In this document: positions 8,968-17,279 of the stretch, piece after piece
Layout: every line of letters starts with the position of its first letter
Position numbering within the stretch: position 1 is the stretch's first letter
Assembly: GCF_004028635.1 (NCBI RefSeq)
Contig: NZ_RQJW01000005.1
Coordinates: 372,001 to 436,000 of the forward strand
Length of the DNA stretch: 64,000 nt
Source of the DNA: Streptomyces cyaneus
GTDB lineage: Bacteria > Actinomycetota > Actinomycetes > Streptomycetales > Streptomycetaceae
Direction: 5' to 3'
Program-made: the position numbers and the translations under genes
Notes under the pieces: model-generated
Database searches by the model: none
Seen by the model: only the letters and a program-made list of their open reading frames with translations
Told to the model about the DNA's origin: nothing

Positions 8968-10226
8968 ACCGCCACCTCCCGCTCCGCGGATGTCTCGAAG
9001 AGCTGGGCCGTGTCGGCGGCGTGTGCCCGTAGGCGGTGGGCGGGGCCGAAGAGGAGCTCGTCGCCGGCGGCCCGTTTGAAGTACAGGTGGGCCTCGTGCT
9101 CCCAGGTGAAACCGATGCCGCCGTGGAGCTGGATGCCTTCGGCGGAGGCCGTGCGGAGCGCTTCGAGGGCTTGGGCGAGGGCGAGGCGCGCCTCTGGGGG
9201 TGCCGCGATGTGTTGTCGGGCGTCTGCGGGTTCGTTGTGGCTGGTCGCGCAGTTCCCCGCGCCCCTGGGGGGCGTTGCGGCCCAGGCCGCGTAATAGGCC
9301 GCCGATCTTGCTGCCTGCACCGCCACGTACACATCTGCCAGCCTGTGCTTCACCGCCTGGAAAGAGCCGATCGGTCGGCCGAACTGTTCCCTCTGCCTGA
9401 CGTACTCCACGGTCGCCTCCAACGCCCGGTCAGCGGCCCCCACGGCCTCGCAGGCGAGGACCGCGGCGACCATGTTCCCCGCATCGGCGAGGGCACCCAG
9501 CACATCCGTACTGTCCTCCTCCCCCAGCAACTCCGCCTCCACATCCCGCAGTTGCACCCGCCCCCGCGGTCGCGTCGCATCCAGCGCGGTCTGCCGTTGC
9601 CGTACGACTCCTGCGGCATCCCCCGCCACCAGGAACAGCAGCGTCCGCGACCGGGCGAACCCCCCGGCGTGCGCGGCGACCACCAGCAGCCCGGCACTGT
9701 GGCCGTCCAGCACCTGGTCGACCTGTCCGTACAGCCGCCAGCCGCCCTCCACCCGCCGCGCCTGCACGCCCCCGGCACGTCCGCCGCCGGCCCAGTCGCC
9801 GTCGCCCGTGCCGGTGAGGGCGAGGGCGGCGGCGAGTGCGGTGCCGGGGACGGCGAGGGCGGCGGTGAGGGTGCCGGAGGCGAGGCTGGGCAGGAGTTCG
9901 GCGCGCTGGGCCTCGGTGCCGAGGGCGGTGATCAGCGGGGCGGTGAGGACGGCGGTGGCGAGGAGGGGGGAGGGGGCCAGCGCCCGCCCGACCTCCTCGC
10001 AGGCGAGGGCGAGTTCGGTCGCCGAGCAGCCGACACCGCCGTACGCCTCGGGGAGGGCCAGTCCGGGCAGGCCGAGCTGCTCGGCGAGGGCGGTCCACAG
10101 GGCGGGGTCGTGTCCGGCGGGGGTGTCGAGGGCGGCGCGCAGCTCGCGGGGGCCGCAGCGGCTGTGGAGCAGCTCGCGGAGGGTACGGCGGATCTCGTCC
10201 TGCTCGGGGGTGAAGCTGGCGTCCAT
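8964..10226 (-). CDS. Acyl-CoA dehydrogenase carrying an in-frame repeat insertion
   Basis: The protein has 420 residues against about 380 for the family. It shows the N-terminal helical domain, a variable beta domain and the C-terminal helices with REQFGRPIGSFQAVKHRLAD and QLHGGIGFTWEHEAH. About residues 316-342 (TPPRGAGNCATSHNEP...) match no acyl-CoA dehydrogenase helix. They are encoded by a copy of the dispersed 41-bp repeat at 9226-9266, read in frame. The insert falls in the helical C-terminal domain between the FAD-proximal REQFG helix and the QLHGG segment. The enzyme may tolerate it as a surface loop or may be impaired. The gene is divergent from a lipid-transfer gene across a CTGACG-type operator. 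Confidence 0.88.
   Translation of the reverse strand: MDASFTPEQDEIRRTLRELLHSRCGPRELRAALDTPAGHDPALWTALAEQLGLPGLALPEAYGGVGCSATELALACEEVGRALAPSPLLATAVLTAPLITALGTEAQRAELLPSLASGTLTAALAVPGTALAAALALTGTGDGDWAGGGRAGGVQARRVEGGWRLYGQVDQVLDGHSAGLLVVAAHAGGFARSRTLLFLVAGDAAGVVRQRQTALDATRPRGRVQLRDVEAELLGEEDSTDVLGALADAGNMVAAVLACEAVGAADRALEATVEYVRQREQFGRPIGSFQAVKHRLADVYVAVQAARSAAYYAAWAATPPRGAGNCATSHNEPADARQHIAAPPEARLALAQALEALRTASAEGIQLHGGIGFTWEHEAHLYFKRAAGDELLFGPAHRLRAHAADTAQLFETSAEREVAV
9226..9266 (+). repeat. Dispersed 41-bp Streptomyces repeat, copy R1 (inside the acyl-CoA dehydrogenase gene)
   Basis: The copy contains the core CGCGCAGTTCCCCGCGCCCC preceded by a GTGGCTGGT segment. It lies within the coding sequence at 8964-10226 and is translated in frame on the minus strand as RGAGNCATSH. 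Other copies are at 36301-36348, 47062-47185 (inverted pair) and 54641-54687. Confidence 0.9.
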
Positions 10227-10257
10227 GGGCTCTTTCCTCCGGCTCTTCCCTCCAGAT

Positions 10258-10272
10258 CTGACGGGCCGTCAT
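10258..10272. promoter_or_regulatory. Putative operator CTGACGGGCCGTCAT
   Basis: This is a 13-bp palindrome (TGACGG-G-CCGTCA) between the divergent acyl-CoA dehydrogenase and lipid-transfer genes. It matches the 15-mer CTGACGnnnCGTCAG found at five other lipid/CoA promoter regions, with one mismatch at the last base. Confidence 0.75.
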
Positions 10273-10331
10273 ATTAGGAGGGCCGCAACGAGATGCACAG
10301 AGCTTGGACACACAGGGGTTGGAGGCCTCTC

Positions 10332-11504
10332 ATGACTGCCCGGAACCGGAAAGTCGCCGTGGTCGGCGTGGCCCTCTCCGACTGCGGCCGCGTGGACGAC
10401 GCGACCCCGTACGCCCTGCACGCCCAGGCGGCCCGCCGCGCCCTGGCCGACGCGGGGCTCGGCCGGGAGGTGGTGGACGGCTTCGCGTCCGCCGGGCTCG
10501 GCACCCTCGCCCCCGTCGAGGTGGCCGAGTACCTGGGCCTGCGCCCCACCTGGGTCGACTCCACCTCCGTCGGCGGCTCGACCTGGGAGGTCATGGCGGC
10601 CCACGCGGCGGACGCGATAGCGGCGGGGCACGCGAACGCCGTCCTCCTGGTCTACGGCTCCACGGCCCGCGCGGACATCAAGGCGGGGCGGCGGACGGGG
10701 AATCTGTCCTTCGGCGCCCGGGGCCCGCTGCAGTTCGAGGTCCCCTACGGCCACACGCTCATCGCCAAGTACGCCATGGCCGCCCGCCGCCACATGATCG
10801 AGCACGGCACGACGATCGAGCAGCTGGCGGAGGTGGCGGTCCAGGCGAGGGCGAACGCCGCCCTGAACCCCGAGGCCATGTTCCGCGCCCCGATCACGGT
10901 CGACGACGTGCTGAGCGGCCCGATGATCGCGGACCCCTTCACGAAACTCCACTGCTGCATCCGCTCCGACGGCGGCGCGGCGGTACTGCTGGCCGCCGAG
11001 GACTTCGTACGGGACTGCCGTACGGCCCCGGTGTGGGTGCTCGGCACCGGGGAGCACGTCTCGCACGCCGCGATGTCCGAGTGGCCCGACTTCACGGTGG
11101 GCCCGGCGGCGATGAGCGGGCGGCTCGCCTTCGAGCGGGCCGGGGTGCGCCCGGCGGAGATCGACTTCGCCGAGATCTACGACGCCTTCACCTACATGAC
11201 CCTCGTCACCTTGGAGGACCTCGGCTTCTGCGGGAAGGGCGAGGGCGGGGCGTTCGTGGAGAAGGGGCGGCTGCTGGTGCGGGGCGGGGAGCTGCCGGTC
11301 AACACGGACGGGGGCGGGCTGTCGGCCCAACATCCCGGGATGCGGGGGCTGTTCCTTCTGGTGGAGGCGGTGCGGCAGTTGCGGGGGGAGGGCGGGGAGC
11401 GGCAAGTGCGGGGGCGGGACGGGGAGTTGCCTCGGCTGGGGGTCGCTTCGGCGACCGGGGGATGGTTCTGCTCGTCGGGGACGTTGGTACTGGGCAGGGA
11501 TTGA
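10332..11504 (+). CDS. Lipid-transfer protein / thiolase-like enzyme (Ltp2-like)
   Basis: I chose the ATG at 10332 because GGAGG lies 6 bases upstream and the thiolase fold begins with NRKVAVVGVALSDCG. The 390-residue protein carries the same GFCGKGEGGAF and LPVNTDGGGLS motifs as the gene at the left edge. At the nucleophile position it reads SVGGSTWEVMAAH, with no Cys, so it is not a biosynthetic thiolase. An aldolase role, as for Ltp2 in steroid side-chain cleavage, is the best guess. The C-terminus (residues about 360-390) is degenerate and Gly/Arg-rich. A CTGACG-type operator lies 60 bases upstream, and a split-barrel oxidoreductase gene follows. Confidence 0.88.
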   Translation: MTARNRKVAVVGVALSDCGRVDDATPYALHAQAARRALADAGLGREVVDGFASAGLGTLAPVEVAEYLGLRPTWVDSTSVGGSTWEVMAAHAADAIAAGHANAVLLVYGSTARADIKAGRRTGNLSFGARGPLQFEVPYGHTLIAKYAMAARRHMIEHGTTIEQLAEVAVQARANAALNPEAMFRAPITVDDVLSGPMIADPFTKLHCCIRSDGGAAVLLAAEDFVRDCRTAPVWVLGTGEHVSHAAMSEWPDFTVGPAAMSGRLAFERAGVRPAEIDFAEIYDAFTYMTLVTLEDLGFCGKGEGGAFVEKGRLLVRGGELPVNTDGGGLSAQHPGMRGLFLLVEAVRQLRGEGGERQVRGRDGELPRLGVASATGGWFCSSGTLVLGRD

Positions 11505-11536
11505 GACTGTCGAGAGCAAATCCGGAGGAAACAGGC

Positions 11537-11962
11537 ATGGCCCTGACCCGTGAAGAGCGTGAACAGTTCCTGGCCGAGCCCCACATCGCCGCGCTGGCGG
11601 TCGACGCGGGCGCGGGGCGTGCTCCGCTGACCGTGCCGATCTGGTACCAGTACGAGCCCGGCGGCGACATCTGGATCATGACCGGGCTGGACAGCCGTAA
11701 GAACCAGCTGATCCAGGCGGCGGGCCGGTTCTCGCTGATGGTCGACCGGCTCGACCCCACGATCCGGTACGCGTCGGTCGAGGGGCCGATCGTCAGGACG
11801 ACCCCCGCCACCCTCGAACAGCTCCGTGAGATCTCCGCCCGCTACCTCCCGGCCGAGAAGGTCGACGGCTATGTCGACTTCGCCTGGAAGGACCACGGCG
11901 AGCAGGTCGTCATCCACATGCGGCCCGAACGCTGGGTGTCGTCCGACCTCGGGCAGGTGTGA
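11537..11962 (+). CDS. Pyridoxamine-5'-phosphate-oxidase-like (FMN/F420 split barrel) protein
   Basis: The 141-residue protein starts with MALTREEREQFLAEPHIAALAV and contains VPIWYQYEPGGDIWIMTG, the typical strands of F420- or FMN-dependent split-barrel reductases. GGAGGA stands 7 bases upstream of the ATG. It follows the lipid-transfer gene by 32 bases on the same strand and is probably cotranscribed. The cofactor (FMN versus F420) cannot be decided here. Confidence 0.85.
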   Translation: MALTREEREQFLAEPHIAALAVDAGAGRAPLTVPIWYQYEPGGDIWIMTGLDSRKNQLIQAAGRFSLMVDRLDPTIRYASVEGPIVRTTPATLEQLREISARYLPAEKVDGYVDFAWKDHGEQVVIHMRPERWVSSDLGQV

Positions 11963-11989
11963 GCCCGTGCCGCACGCGACAATCGGGGA

Positions 11990-12646
11990 ATGGGAACGGA
12001 TCTTCATGAGCTGCTGAGGTCGCTTCGGGTGTGGGACGTCGACCTGCCCGCCTTCGACCCGGCCACGGCACCCGCAGAACCACTCGCCCTCTTCACGGCC
12101 TGGTTCGCGGAGGCGGTCGCGGCGGGGCAGGTGGAGCCGCACACGATGTCCCTCGCCACGACGGACGAGGAGGGCCTGCCGGACGTACGGACGGTGATGC
12201 TGCACGGCGCCGACGCGTCCGGCTGGTCCTTCGCGACGCATGCCGACAGCCGCAAGGGACGTCAGCTCGCCGCCCGCCCGCACGCGGCCCTGGGCTTCTA
12301 CTGGCCCGCGCAGGGCCGCCAGGTGCGACTGAGGGGCCCGGTGACGGCCGCCCCGTCCGCCGAGTCCCAGTCCGACCTGCACGCCCGCTCGACCGGAGCC
12401 CTGGCGGCGGCCCTGACCGGCCGCCAGAGCCAAGTCCTGGGCTCACTGGAGGAGTTGGCACGAAGGTCGGAAGCGGCCTGGGAGCGGGCCCAGCGCGAGC
12501 CCGACGCTCCGGTGCCCACCTGGACGCTGTACCACCTGCGCCCGCAGGCGGTGGAGTTCTTCCAGGGGGATGCCCGACGACGGCACATTCGGCTCAACTA
12601 CCGGCGTACGGAGGATGGTTGGGCCACTGAGCTGCTCTGGCCCTGA
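11990..12646 (+). CDS. PdxH-like pyridoxamine 5'-phosphate oxidase family protein
   Basis: This 218-residue protein shows the PNPOx pattern: PHTMSLATTDEEGLPDVRTVML, the FMN-phosphate motif SRKGRQLAARPHAALGFYWP, the RQVRLRGPV strand, and a C-terminal VEFFQGDARRRHIRLNY close to the EFWQG...LHDR of true PdxH. The final Arg-rich segment deviates from canonical PdxH, so it could oxidise pyridoxamine phosphate or be a paralogue with another flavin-linked role. It follows the previous split-barrel gene by 27 bases. Confidence 0.82.
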   Translation: MGTDLHELLRSLRVWDVDLPAFDPATAPAEPLALFTAWFAEAVAAGQVEPHTMSLATTDEEGLPDVRTVMLHGADASGWSFATHADSRKGRQLAARPHAALGFYWPAQGRQVRLRGPVTAAPSAESQSDLHARSTGALAAALTGRQSQVLGSLEELARRSEAAWERAQREPDAPVPTWTLYHLRPQAVEFFQGDARRRHIRLNYRRTEDGWATELLWP

Positions 12647-12694
12647 GGGCCTGTCGCCCCTGCGAACCCGTCGACCCTGAGGACCTGACGCCTC

Positions 12695-13567
12695 TCAGTA
12701 GGTGCGGTTCCCCCGGAAGTCGTACGCCGTGAAGTCGGCCACCGCCCGGTACCCGATGCGCTGGTAGAGGCTGTTGCTGGTCTGGTTGGCCAGGTCCGTG
12801 AAGAGCAGCACCTCACGCACTCCGGAGGCGAGCACTGACCGGCTGACCTGTGCGGTGACCGCGCCCGCGTAGCCGCGTCCGCGCAGGTGGGCCGGGGTGT
12901 AGACGGGGGCGACCCGGACCTGGCCGGCGACCACCGGGGTCACGCCGGCCATGGACAGGGGGGTGCCGTCCTCGCCCTCCCAGAGGGTGACACCGCCGTA
13001 GGAGATCCGCGAGTCGGCCCAGGCGGCGGCGTCGCGGGCGGCGTGGTCGCCGACGGCATCGACGAACTCGCCGTACCAGCGCACCAGTTGCTCCCGGTCC
13101 TCCTTGCCGGCCACTCGCGCCCGGCCCGCCGGGAGGGGGTGCGGGGCGGTCAAGTTGCCGAGCCGGTACAGGCGTTGGCGCTGGCTGACGGTGCCCCGGG
13201 CGCCCGCCTGTCGACGCCACGCGGCGGCGAAGGCCTCGGCGGTCTCCTGGGCGGCGATGACGCCGGGGACCGACTGGCCGAGGGCGACCAGGTGGGCGGC
13301 GAGGGACTCGGCCTCGTCGGGGCTGAGGGGGGTGACGTTCAGCCGGAAGGGCGGGGTGCGGAAGTAGGCGGCGCGCACCTGCCCGCCCAGCTCCAGCACG
13401 CCGAAGACGGGTGCCTCGTCGCCGTAGGCACGCAACCCGCTCCTGCGCAGCGTCTCGGTCACCGTCAGGGCGACGGTGTGCAGATCGGGGCGTGAGCGCA
13501 GGAAGCCACCGGCGTGGGAGAGGAAACCGGTGAGGTCCTGGGTGCAGTACCAGTCGTCCGGGCGCAT
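12695..13567 (-). CDS. GNAT-family N-acetyltransferase
   Basis: The protein has 290 residues. The C-terminal half is a GNAT domain with the acetyl-CoA loop in VAPVYTPAHLRGRGYAGAVTA and the late motif LFTDLANQTSNSLYQRIGY. The N-terminal 120 residues form an additional degenerate domain seen in GNAT proteins of actinomycetes. Substrate unknown. It is transcribed towards the PdxH-like gene. Confidence 0.85.
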   Translation of the reverse strand: MRPDDWYCTQDLTGFLSHAGGFLRSRPDLHTVALTVTETLRRSGLRAYGDEAPVFGVLELGGQVRAAYFRTPPFRLNVTPLSPDEAESLAAHLVALGQSVPGVIAAQETAEAFAAAWRRQAGARGTVSQRQRLYRLGNLTAPHPLPAGRARVAGKEDREQLVRWYGEFVDAVGDHAARDAAAWADSRISYGGVTLWEGEDGTPLSMAGVTPVVAGQVRVAPVYTPAHLRGRGYAGAVTAQVSRSVLASGVREVLLFTDLANQTSNSLYQRIGYRAVADFTAYDFRGNRTY

Positions 13568-13688
13568 ACCTCATGATCCCGCGCCCGGGCGGCGCTTGTG
13601 CACCCTTTTCCGCCGTGGACACGAAGCCGACACAAGACCCCACTCCCAGGCGGGGGTTGAGGGGCGCCGGGTTCACGCGATTCGTGGT

Positions 13689-14369
13689 CTACGGGTTGAC
13701 GTGCCTCGTGGCCTGAGGGCTGACGTCCGGATCGGTCGCGAGCCGCGCGTGCAGATGCACGTCCCGGTACGCGTCGTACCGCCCCGCCTCCCACATCGCA
13801 TCCCGCAGGGTCCCCTCGTGCCGGAAACCGCACCGCTCGGCGACATGACAGGAGGCGTCGTGGCCGACGGCGTGGCCGAGTTCGAGGCGGTGCAGGCCCA
13901 GGCCCATGCCCGGCCCGGCGAGGGCCCAGCGGGCGGTGAGGGCGAGGGCGTGGGTGGCGACTCGGCGCCCGCGGGCCTCGGGCAGGACCCAGTAGCCGAC
14001 GCGGGCGCAGCTCATGACCCGGTCGATGACGTTGACGCCGACTTGTCCGAGAGGTGCGCCGGTCGCCGCGTCGGTGACGCAGTAGGTCGCCGCCGTGCCC
14101 TCCGCCGTTTTCCGTGCCGTATTGCGCAGCGATTCCCGGGCGCTGTCGAGGTCCGTAGTGAGCTTCAGCGGGGTGTTCCAGCGCCGGAACTCCGGGTCGG
14201 TGCGCCCCCGGAACCATGCGTCGAGGTCGACGTCGGAGTCCGCGTCCCAGGGACGCAGGCGGAGGCCGTGGCCGTGCAGGTCGGGGATGGGGTGAGCGGG
14301 GACGGAGTGGTCGGGGAAGGAGTGGCGGGGGAAGGGGTGTTCGGAAGGTCGTATATCGGCATGGGGCAT
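13689..14369 (-). CDS. RimJ/RimL-type GNAT acetyltransferase
   Basis: From the ATG at 14369 the protein has 226 residues. After a Pro/His-rich N-terminus it shows the RimL-like arrangement: LRLRPWDADSDVD, GQVGVNVIDRVMSCARVGYWVLPEARGR with the CoA-binding RGRRVATHAL, and the Asn/Cys-type end HVAERCGFRHEGTLRDAMW. Such enzymes acetylate protein N-termini or small amines. It begins 23 bases after the DUF35 gene on the same strand and may be the last gene of the DoxX/DUF35 unit. Confidence 0.85.
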   Translation of the reverse strand: MPHADIRPSEHPFPRHSFPDHSVPAHPIPDLHGHGLRLRPWDADSDVDLDAWFRGRTDPEFRRWNTPLKLTTDLDSARESLRNTARKTAEGTAATYCVTDAATGAPLGQVGVNVIDRVMSCARVGYWVLPEARGRRVATHALALTARWALAGPGMGLGLHRLELGHAVGHDASCHVAERCGFRHEGTLRDAMWEAGRYDAYRDVHLHARLATDPDVSPQATRHVNP

Positions 14370-14392
14370 GGGGCCATTGAAGCCCGCGTCGG

Positions 14393-14866
14393 TCACTCTC
14401 GAGTCCGGAACACCGGCATCCCGTCCCGGAATGCGACCTCCAGCTCCGCGCCGGCCCGCAGCCGCGAGGCGTCCGCGCACTCCACGACCTCGGTCATCAT
14501 CCGCGGCCCCTCGGCGAGGTCGACGACCGCGGCGACATACGGCGTCCGCTCCCCGAAGGGCGGCAGGTCGTTGCGGTGGACGACGGACCAGGTGTAGAGG
14601 GTGGCCCGACCGCTCGAGGGCTCCCACGTCACGTCCTCGCTCCAGCAGTGCGGGCAGAACTCGCGGGGGTAGTGGTGGGCACGTCCGCAGGCCCGGCAGC
14701 GGCGGACCAACAGCCGCCCTTCGGCCGCCGCGTCCCAGTACGCGCGCGTGAAGGCGTCGGCTTCCGGGAGGTCGTGGCGCGGACCGGCGGGGTGAGGGCC
14801 GGCGGGGGGCGGGCTGCCGGAGGGCGAACCGACTGAGCCTGGACCATCGGCGCGCGAGCCGCCCAT
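14393..14866 (-). CDS. Zn-ribbon/OB-fold (DUF35) protein with Pro/Gly-rich N-terminus
   Basis: The start is the ATG whose last base pairs overlap the DoxX stop (ATGA). The first 30 residues are a Gly/Pro/Ser stretch absent from the family. Residues 31-157 are DUF35: helix (DAFTRAYWDAAAEGRLLVRR), zinc ribbon C57-x2-C60 and C71-x2-C74, then an OB-fold. Such proteins bind acyl-CoA for thiolase-like or hydratase partners. None of those is adjacent on this strand, so its partner is probably one of the lipid-transfer proteins encoded elsewhere in the window (inference). Confidence 0.87.
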   Translation of the reverse strand: MGGSRADGPGSVGSPSGSPPPAGPHPAGPRHDLPEADAFTRAYWDAAAEGRLLVRRCRACGRAHHYPREFCPHCWSEDVTWEPSSGRATLYTWSVVHRNDLPPFGERTPYVAAVVDLAEGPRMMTEVVECADASRLRAGAELEVAFRDGMPVFRTRE

Positions 14867-15312
14867 CAGAAAAGCCCCAGCGCGCTGTCCAACGACCACG
14901 ACTGCCATGACATCCCGAACAGCGCGACCAGCGAGATCAGCGCCATCATCGAGTTCTGCCCCTGCTCGGCCCAGTCGTGGATCATCAGGGCGAAGTAGAG
15001 GCCGTTGAGCAGCAGCCCGCCGACGAGGGCGATCGGGGTCAGGAACCCGAGGATCAGCCCGAGCCCGAGGGCCAGTTCCGCGTACAGGACGACGTACGCC
15101 ATGGTCCGCGGCCGTGGCGTGACGACGAGCTCGAAGCCGGAGCGTACGGCGTTCCAGCGGTGCTTGCCCGCCACGTCCGCCGCCCATGCGATCCCGGACC
15201 CCTCGAACCAGCTCTTCTTGTCCTTGTGCCGCCAGCTCTCCAGCCACCACAGCCCGAGGCCTATGCGGAGCACGGCCAGCCATTCCGCACCTGTGAGCCA
15301 GATCGCGTCCAT
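14866..15312 (-). CDS. DoxX-family membrane protein
   Basis: The 148-residue protein has four hydrophobic helices and the DoxX pattern EWLAVLRIGLGLWWLESW, VLYAELALGLGLILGFLTPIALVG. DoxX proteins are thought to take part in membrane redox or quinone-linked processes; the function here is not known. Only 4 bases separate the ATG from a CTGACG-type operator, leaving no room for a Shine-Dalgarno sequence beyond it, so the transcript is probably leaderless and the operator covers the start of transcription. Confidence 0.85.
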   Translation of the reverse strand: MDAIWLTGAEWLAVLRIGLGLWWLESWRHKDKKSWFEGSGIAWAADVAGKHRWNAVRSGFELVVTPRPRTMAYVVLYAELALGLGLILGFLTPIALVGGLLLNGLYFALMIHDWAEQGQNSMMALISLVALFGMSWQSWSLDSALGLF

Positions 15313-15316
15313 GGAT

Positions 15317-15331
15317 CTGACGGTACGTCAG
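15317..15331. promoter_or_regulatory. Putative operator CTGACGGTACGTCAG
   Basis: This is a perfect copy of the 15-bp inverted repeat, 4 bases upstream of the DoxX start codon. Occupation would block transcription initiation of the DoxX/DUF35 unit. Confidence 0.8.
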
Positions 15332-15460
15332 ATAAGAGGAGCCTGACAATCGCCTGTGCACCCGCGATGAGTTCAACAGAATTGTTGGCAATCTTGTCCG
15401 CACTCCCGCTAGGTTCGCAGACGCAAGCCGATAACGCCGAGGGAGCCGAGGGAGCTGGAC

Positions 15461-17161
15461 GTGAAGCACAGGGCAGTCAAGCGCAGGAGCGTCGTCATGG
15501 GGATCGGTGCGACCGCCGGAGTCGCGGCGGTCGGGGGCATCGCCCTGACCGCGCAGGCGTCGAGCGGCACGAGCGGCTCGGGATCGTCGTCGTCCCCGTC
15601 GTCCCCGTCGTCCTCGTCGTCGGACGCCCTGGTCTTCGACAAGGAGGCGTACTCGACCCTGACGACGACCATCACCGACGCCGACGGCACCGACCACGAG
15701 GTGGAGTACCGCTTCTACAAGGCGATCACGTACGTCACCAAGCCGGTCGACGAGGCGTACCAGAGCCTGAACGTCAGCGTCCCCGTCAAGATCGACGGAA
15801 CGGCCGTGGACGCCACCGACGCCCCGATCCTCTTCGCCAACTCGGTCGGCGGGTACATGCCGTCGTCCGTTGCGGACGCGACCGGCGTGGGCGGGGGCGG
15901 GATGACCGGGATGCCGGGGGGTGGCGCGGGCGGCGGCACCCCGAACGCCTCGGCCTCTCCCAGCGCCTCGGCGTCCAGTGGGTCGGCATCCACCGGCTCG
16001 GGTGAGGTCGCCTCCGGCGGCAACGGCATGGTGAACGGCCAGGGCAAGATGGTCAGCCTCCCGCAGCTGGCGCTCGCGGCCGGCTACGTCGTCGTCGAAC
16101 CCGGCGCCCGCGGCCGTACGCTCAAGAACTCCGCCGGCGAGTACTACGGCGTCGCCCCCGCCGCGATCGTCGACCTCAAGGCCGCCGTCCGGTACGTGCG
16201 GTTCAACAGGGGCCGCATACCCGGCGACGTCAACCGCATCGTCTCCTCCGGCACCAGCGCCGGCGGCGCCCTGTCCTCCCTGCTCGGCGCGTCCGGCGAC
16301 AGCCCGCTCTACGACAGGTACCTCAAGGAGATCGGCGCGGCCGAGGCGAGCGACGCCATCTACGCCACCGGCGCCTGGTGCCCGATCACCGATCTGGAGC
16401 ACGCCGACGGCGCCTACGAATGGAACTGGGGCTCCAACGCCACGAGTTCCGGCTCGAAGGTCGACCAGACGGTGTCGAAGCAGCTGCAGTCACAGTTCGC
16501 CGAGTACCAGGCGTCCCTGAGGCTGAAGGGCCTGGGCGGTTTCGGCGCGCTCACCGCGCGCAACTACGACGAGTACCTGGTCAAGCAGTACGTGGAGCCG
16601 TCGGCGACCAAGTACCTCGCGGCCCTGTCGGACGCGGACCGTGCGTCGTATCTGGCCTCGAACACCTTCATCACCTGGGCCGGCGGCAAGGCGACGTTCT
16701 CCTGGGCCGACTTCCTCACCCACGTGGGCGCCCGCAAGAAGACCACCCCCGCCTTCGACGCCTTCGACCTGTCGACGGGCGAGAACAACCTGTTCGGCAA
16801 GGGCACCACCCAGACGCGCCACTTCACGGCCTACAGCGCCAAGCACGACACGACCGGCCTGAGCAGCAAGCGCGTGGCGAGCGACATCCCCGAGCTGCTG
16901 CGGCTGATGAACCCGATGTACTTCCTCGTCGAGAAGGCCAACCCGCAGCGCACCAAGCACTGGTGGATCCGCCTCGGCACCAACGACTCCGACACCTCGC
17001 ACACGGTCTCCGCCAACCTCGCCGCCGCCGCGAACGGCCTGGGCGACGAGGTCAGCCACCTCTACTACTGGGACGAGGGCCACGGCGCCAACTCGGACCC
17101 GGGCGACTTCATCAAGTGGATCGCCAAGATCAGCGGCTACAAGGGCAAGCGGACCAAGTAG
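15461..17161 (+). CDS. Secreted alpha/beta-hydrolase, subtype B tannase/feruloyl-esterase-like
   Basis: The GTG start follows GGGAG and yields 566 residues. The N-terminus (KHRAVKRRSVVMGIGATAG) is a twin-arginine-like signal followed by a Ser-rich linker (residues about 34-55). The nucleophile elbow is GTSAGG, with Ser266, preceded by PGDVNRIVSSG; AIYATGAWCPITDLEHADGAYEW is typical of subtype B tannases. The C-terminal HGANSDPGDF probably supplies the catalytic His. A Gly/Ser/Ala-rich insertion (about 141-190) interrupts the catalytic domain before the elbow. It probably cleaves extracellular aromatic or carboxylic esters. Confidence 0.85.
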   Translation: MKHRAVKRRSVVMGIGATAGVAAVGGIALTAQASSGTSGSGSSSSPSSPSSSSSDALVFDKEAYSTLTTTITDADGTDHEVEYRFYKAITYVTKPVDEAYQSLNVSVPVKIDGTAVDATDAPILFANSVGGYMPSSVADATGVGGGGMTGMPGGGAGGGTPNASASPSASASSGSASTGSGEVASGGNGMVNGQGKMVSLPQLALAAGYVVVEPGARGRTLKNSAGEYYGVAPAAIVDLKAAVRYVRFNRGRIPGDVNRIVSSGTSAGGALSSLLGASGDSPLYDRYLKEIGAAEASDAIYATGAWCPITDLEHADGAYEWNWGSNATSSGSKVDQTVSKQLQSQFAEYQASLRLKGLGGFGALTARNYDEYLVKQYVEPSATKYLAALSDADRASYLASNTFITWAGGKATFSWADFLTHVGARKKTTPAFDAFDLSTGENNLFGKGTTQTRHFTAYSAKHDTTGLSSKRVASDIPELLRLMNPMYFLVEKANPQRTKHWWIRLGTNDSDTSHTVSANLAAAANGLGDEVSHLYYWDEGHGANSDPGDFIKWIAKISGYKGKRTK

Positions 17162-17228
17162 TCCCATGGGGCCGAGTAGTCCCTCAAGACGCGGTGCCGG
17201 TTTCCCGTCATAACTCCGGCCACCGCCC

Positions 17229-17271
17229 GCACGACGCCGGGCCCGACCAATGTCAGGGCTCGGCGTCGTGC
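17229..17271. terminator. Hairpin terminator after the tannase-like gene
   Basis: GCACGACGCCGGGCCCGA pairs with TCAGGGCTCGGCGTCGTGC with two mismatches over an 18-bp stem, followed by CCTTTCCT. It lies between convergent genes and could serve both. Confidence 0.8.
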
Positions 17272-17279
17272 CTTTCCTG

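Noticed and set aside
14393..16402. Very long minus-strand frame of 669 codons across several genes
   Set aside because: Only its last 157 codons (from 14866) match a family (DUF35). The rest is antisense to the tannase-like gene and the DoxX gene, a usual effect of high GC.
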